Assembly: GCF_000385135.1 (NCBI RefSeq)
Contig: NZ_ARQM01000010.1
Location: 124,001 to 188,000 of the forward strand
Reading direction: 5' to 3'
DNA: 64,000 nt
DNA from: Promicromonospora sukumoe 327MFSha3.1
Lineage (GTDB): Bacteria; Actinomycetota; Actinomycetes; Actinomycetales; Cellulomonadaceae
In this document: piece after piece, positions 63,605-64,000 of the stretch
How the letters are laid out: every line of letters begins with the position of its first letter
Position numbering within the stretch: position 1 is the stretch's first letter
Notes under the pieces: model-generated
Told to the model about the DNA's origin: nothing
Seen by the model: the letters and a program-made list of their open reading frames with translations, nothing else
Databases searched by the model: none
Program-made: the position numbers and the translations under genes

Positions 63605-64000
63605 TTGGCCACCGAGACGTCCGTCCCACCGAAGCTGTCCGTAGCGGCCGTCACGATCGCGGCGCTCACCGCTGTCGCCTTCTGGTCGCTCAAACCGGTC
63701 TTCATCTCGATCATCGGCGACCGCGGCGACTTCGCCGAGGTGTACGTCGTGGCCGGGGCCATCTCGGTGCTCACGAGCCTGGTCGGCGCCCTGGTGCTGC
63801 GCCGCAAGAGCCTGGCGGTGCTGCGGGGCGGGCGGTCCAGCCTCTCCGGCGCCGGGTCGGCGGCGATCTCGGGGCTCTTCCTCGCGCTCTGGTACTACGG
63901 CTTCTACCGCGCCCTGTACGGCGCGCCCAAGGTGGACGCGACGATCATCGCCTTCACCTGGCCGCTCATCGCGGTGATCGCCATGCGCATCTTCTCCCCG
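63605..64000 (+). CDS. EamA/DMT family transporter, 3'-truncated
   Basis: The first 132 codons of a membrane protein running off the window. It begins at TTG 63605, the only in-frame start candidate, after CAGGAGAGG; a -10 TAGACT lies at 63564-63569. Helices are visible at LSVAAVTIAALTAVAFWSL, EVYVVAGAISVLTSLVGALV, GSAAISGLFLALWYYGFYRAL and ATIIAFTWPLIAVIAM. The segment 'YYGFYRALYGAPKVDATIIAFTWPL' style end of the fourth helix matches EamA (drug/metabolite) exporters. The substrate is unknown. Confidence 0.82.
   Translation, partial: MATETSVPPKLSVAAVTIAALTAVAFWSLKPVFISIIGDRGDFAEVYVVAGAISVLTSLVGALVLRRKSLAVLRGGRSSLSGAGSAAISGLFLALWYYGFYRALYGAPKVDATIIAFTWPLIAVIAMRIFSP

Noticed and set aside
63487-63807. 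Minus-strand ORF opposite the truncated transporter
   Set aside because: It is antisense to the EamA coding frame and covers the promoter region of the methyltransferase gene; no family features.

Overview
The window is high-GC actinobacterial chromosome. Gene order, cell-wall and lipid enzymes, C+ type L28/L32 ribosomal proteins, an actinobacterial RNase E and many leaderless start sites all point that way. The mix of secreted plant-polysaccharide hydrolases with the dispersed VELVET-type palindromes (a DNA motif reading tggtcgagc-ttgtcgagacc) suggests a Micrococcales soil or plant-litter organism such as a Promicromonosporaceae or Cellulomonadaceae relative. That family-level placement is inference. 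No tRNA, rRNA, CRISPR array, prophage or insertion sequence is visible.

Layout. 1-5.6 kb: the end of an ABC-2 permease, an MHS-type MFS transporter, then murA, plsC and gpsA (envelope precursors). 5.7-23.3 kb: a catabolic block lying between gpsA and ddl. It holds an AMIN-like lipoprotein, a secreted GH95 enzyme, two tandem paralogous beta-helix enzymes (GH141-like), a GlxA-type regulator divergent from an MFS transporter, a Cys/Met-metabolism PLP enzyme, an acyl-CoA dehydrogenase with a PucR-type regulator, an aldehyde dehydrogenase and a 4-coumarate-CoA-ligase-like enzyme. 23.3-38.6 kb: the core run ddl, a DUF6232-like protein, tetR, DUF3515, thiL, GNAT, rpmB, DAK2 protein, recG, EEP phosphatase, rsmD, coaD, DUF177, rpmF, rnc, mutM.

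38.7-48.2 kb: a 2-hydroxyacid dehydrogenase, an NlpC/P60 wall hydrolase under a c-di-AMP (ydaO-type) riboswitch, a phytoene-desaturase-like FAD protein, and a MacB-like ABC transporter divergent from its probable two-component system. 48.3-55 kb: the cytochrome bd operon cydA-cydB-cydD-cydC, with a perfect Rex operator upstream of cydA. 55.4-64 kb: a very large RNase E with a T-tailed terminator, an acyltransferase-3 gene with a promoter palindrome, thymidine kinase, a membrane fatty-acid desaturase, a PCMT-like methyltransferase and the start of an EamA transporter.

Cross-cutting themes. (1) At least 15 genes have a TAnnnT -10 hexamer 6-8 nt before the start codon, indicating leaderless mRNAs. 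(2) Long near-perfect palindromes fill most convergent gaps, and two families of them also occur in frame inside cydC, with a VELVET half-site inside mutM. (3) Regulatory logic can be read at several places: Rex for cyd, c-di-AMP for the NlpC/P60 hydrolase, and palindromic operators before the acyltransferase and between the response regulator and ABC genes.
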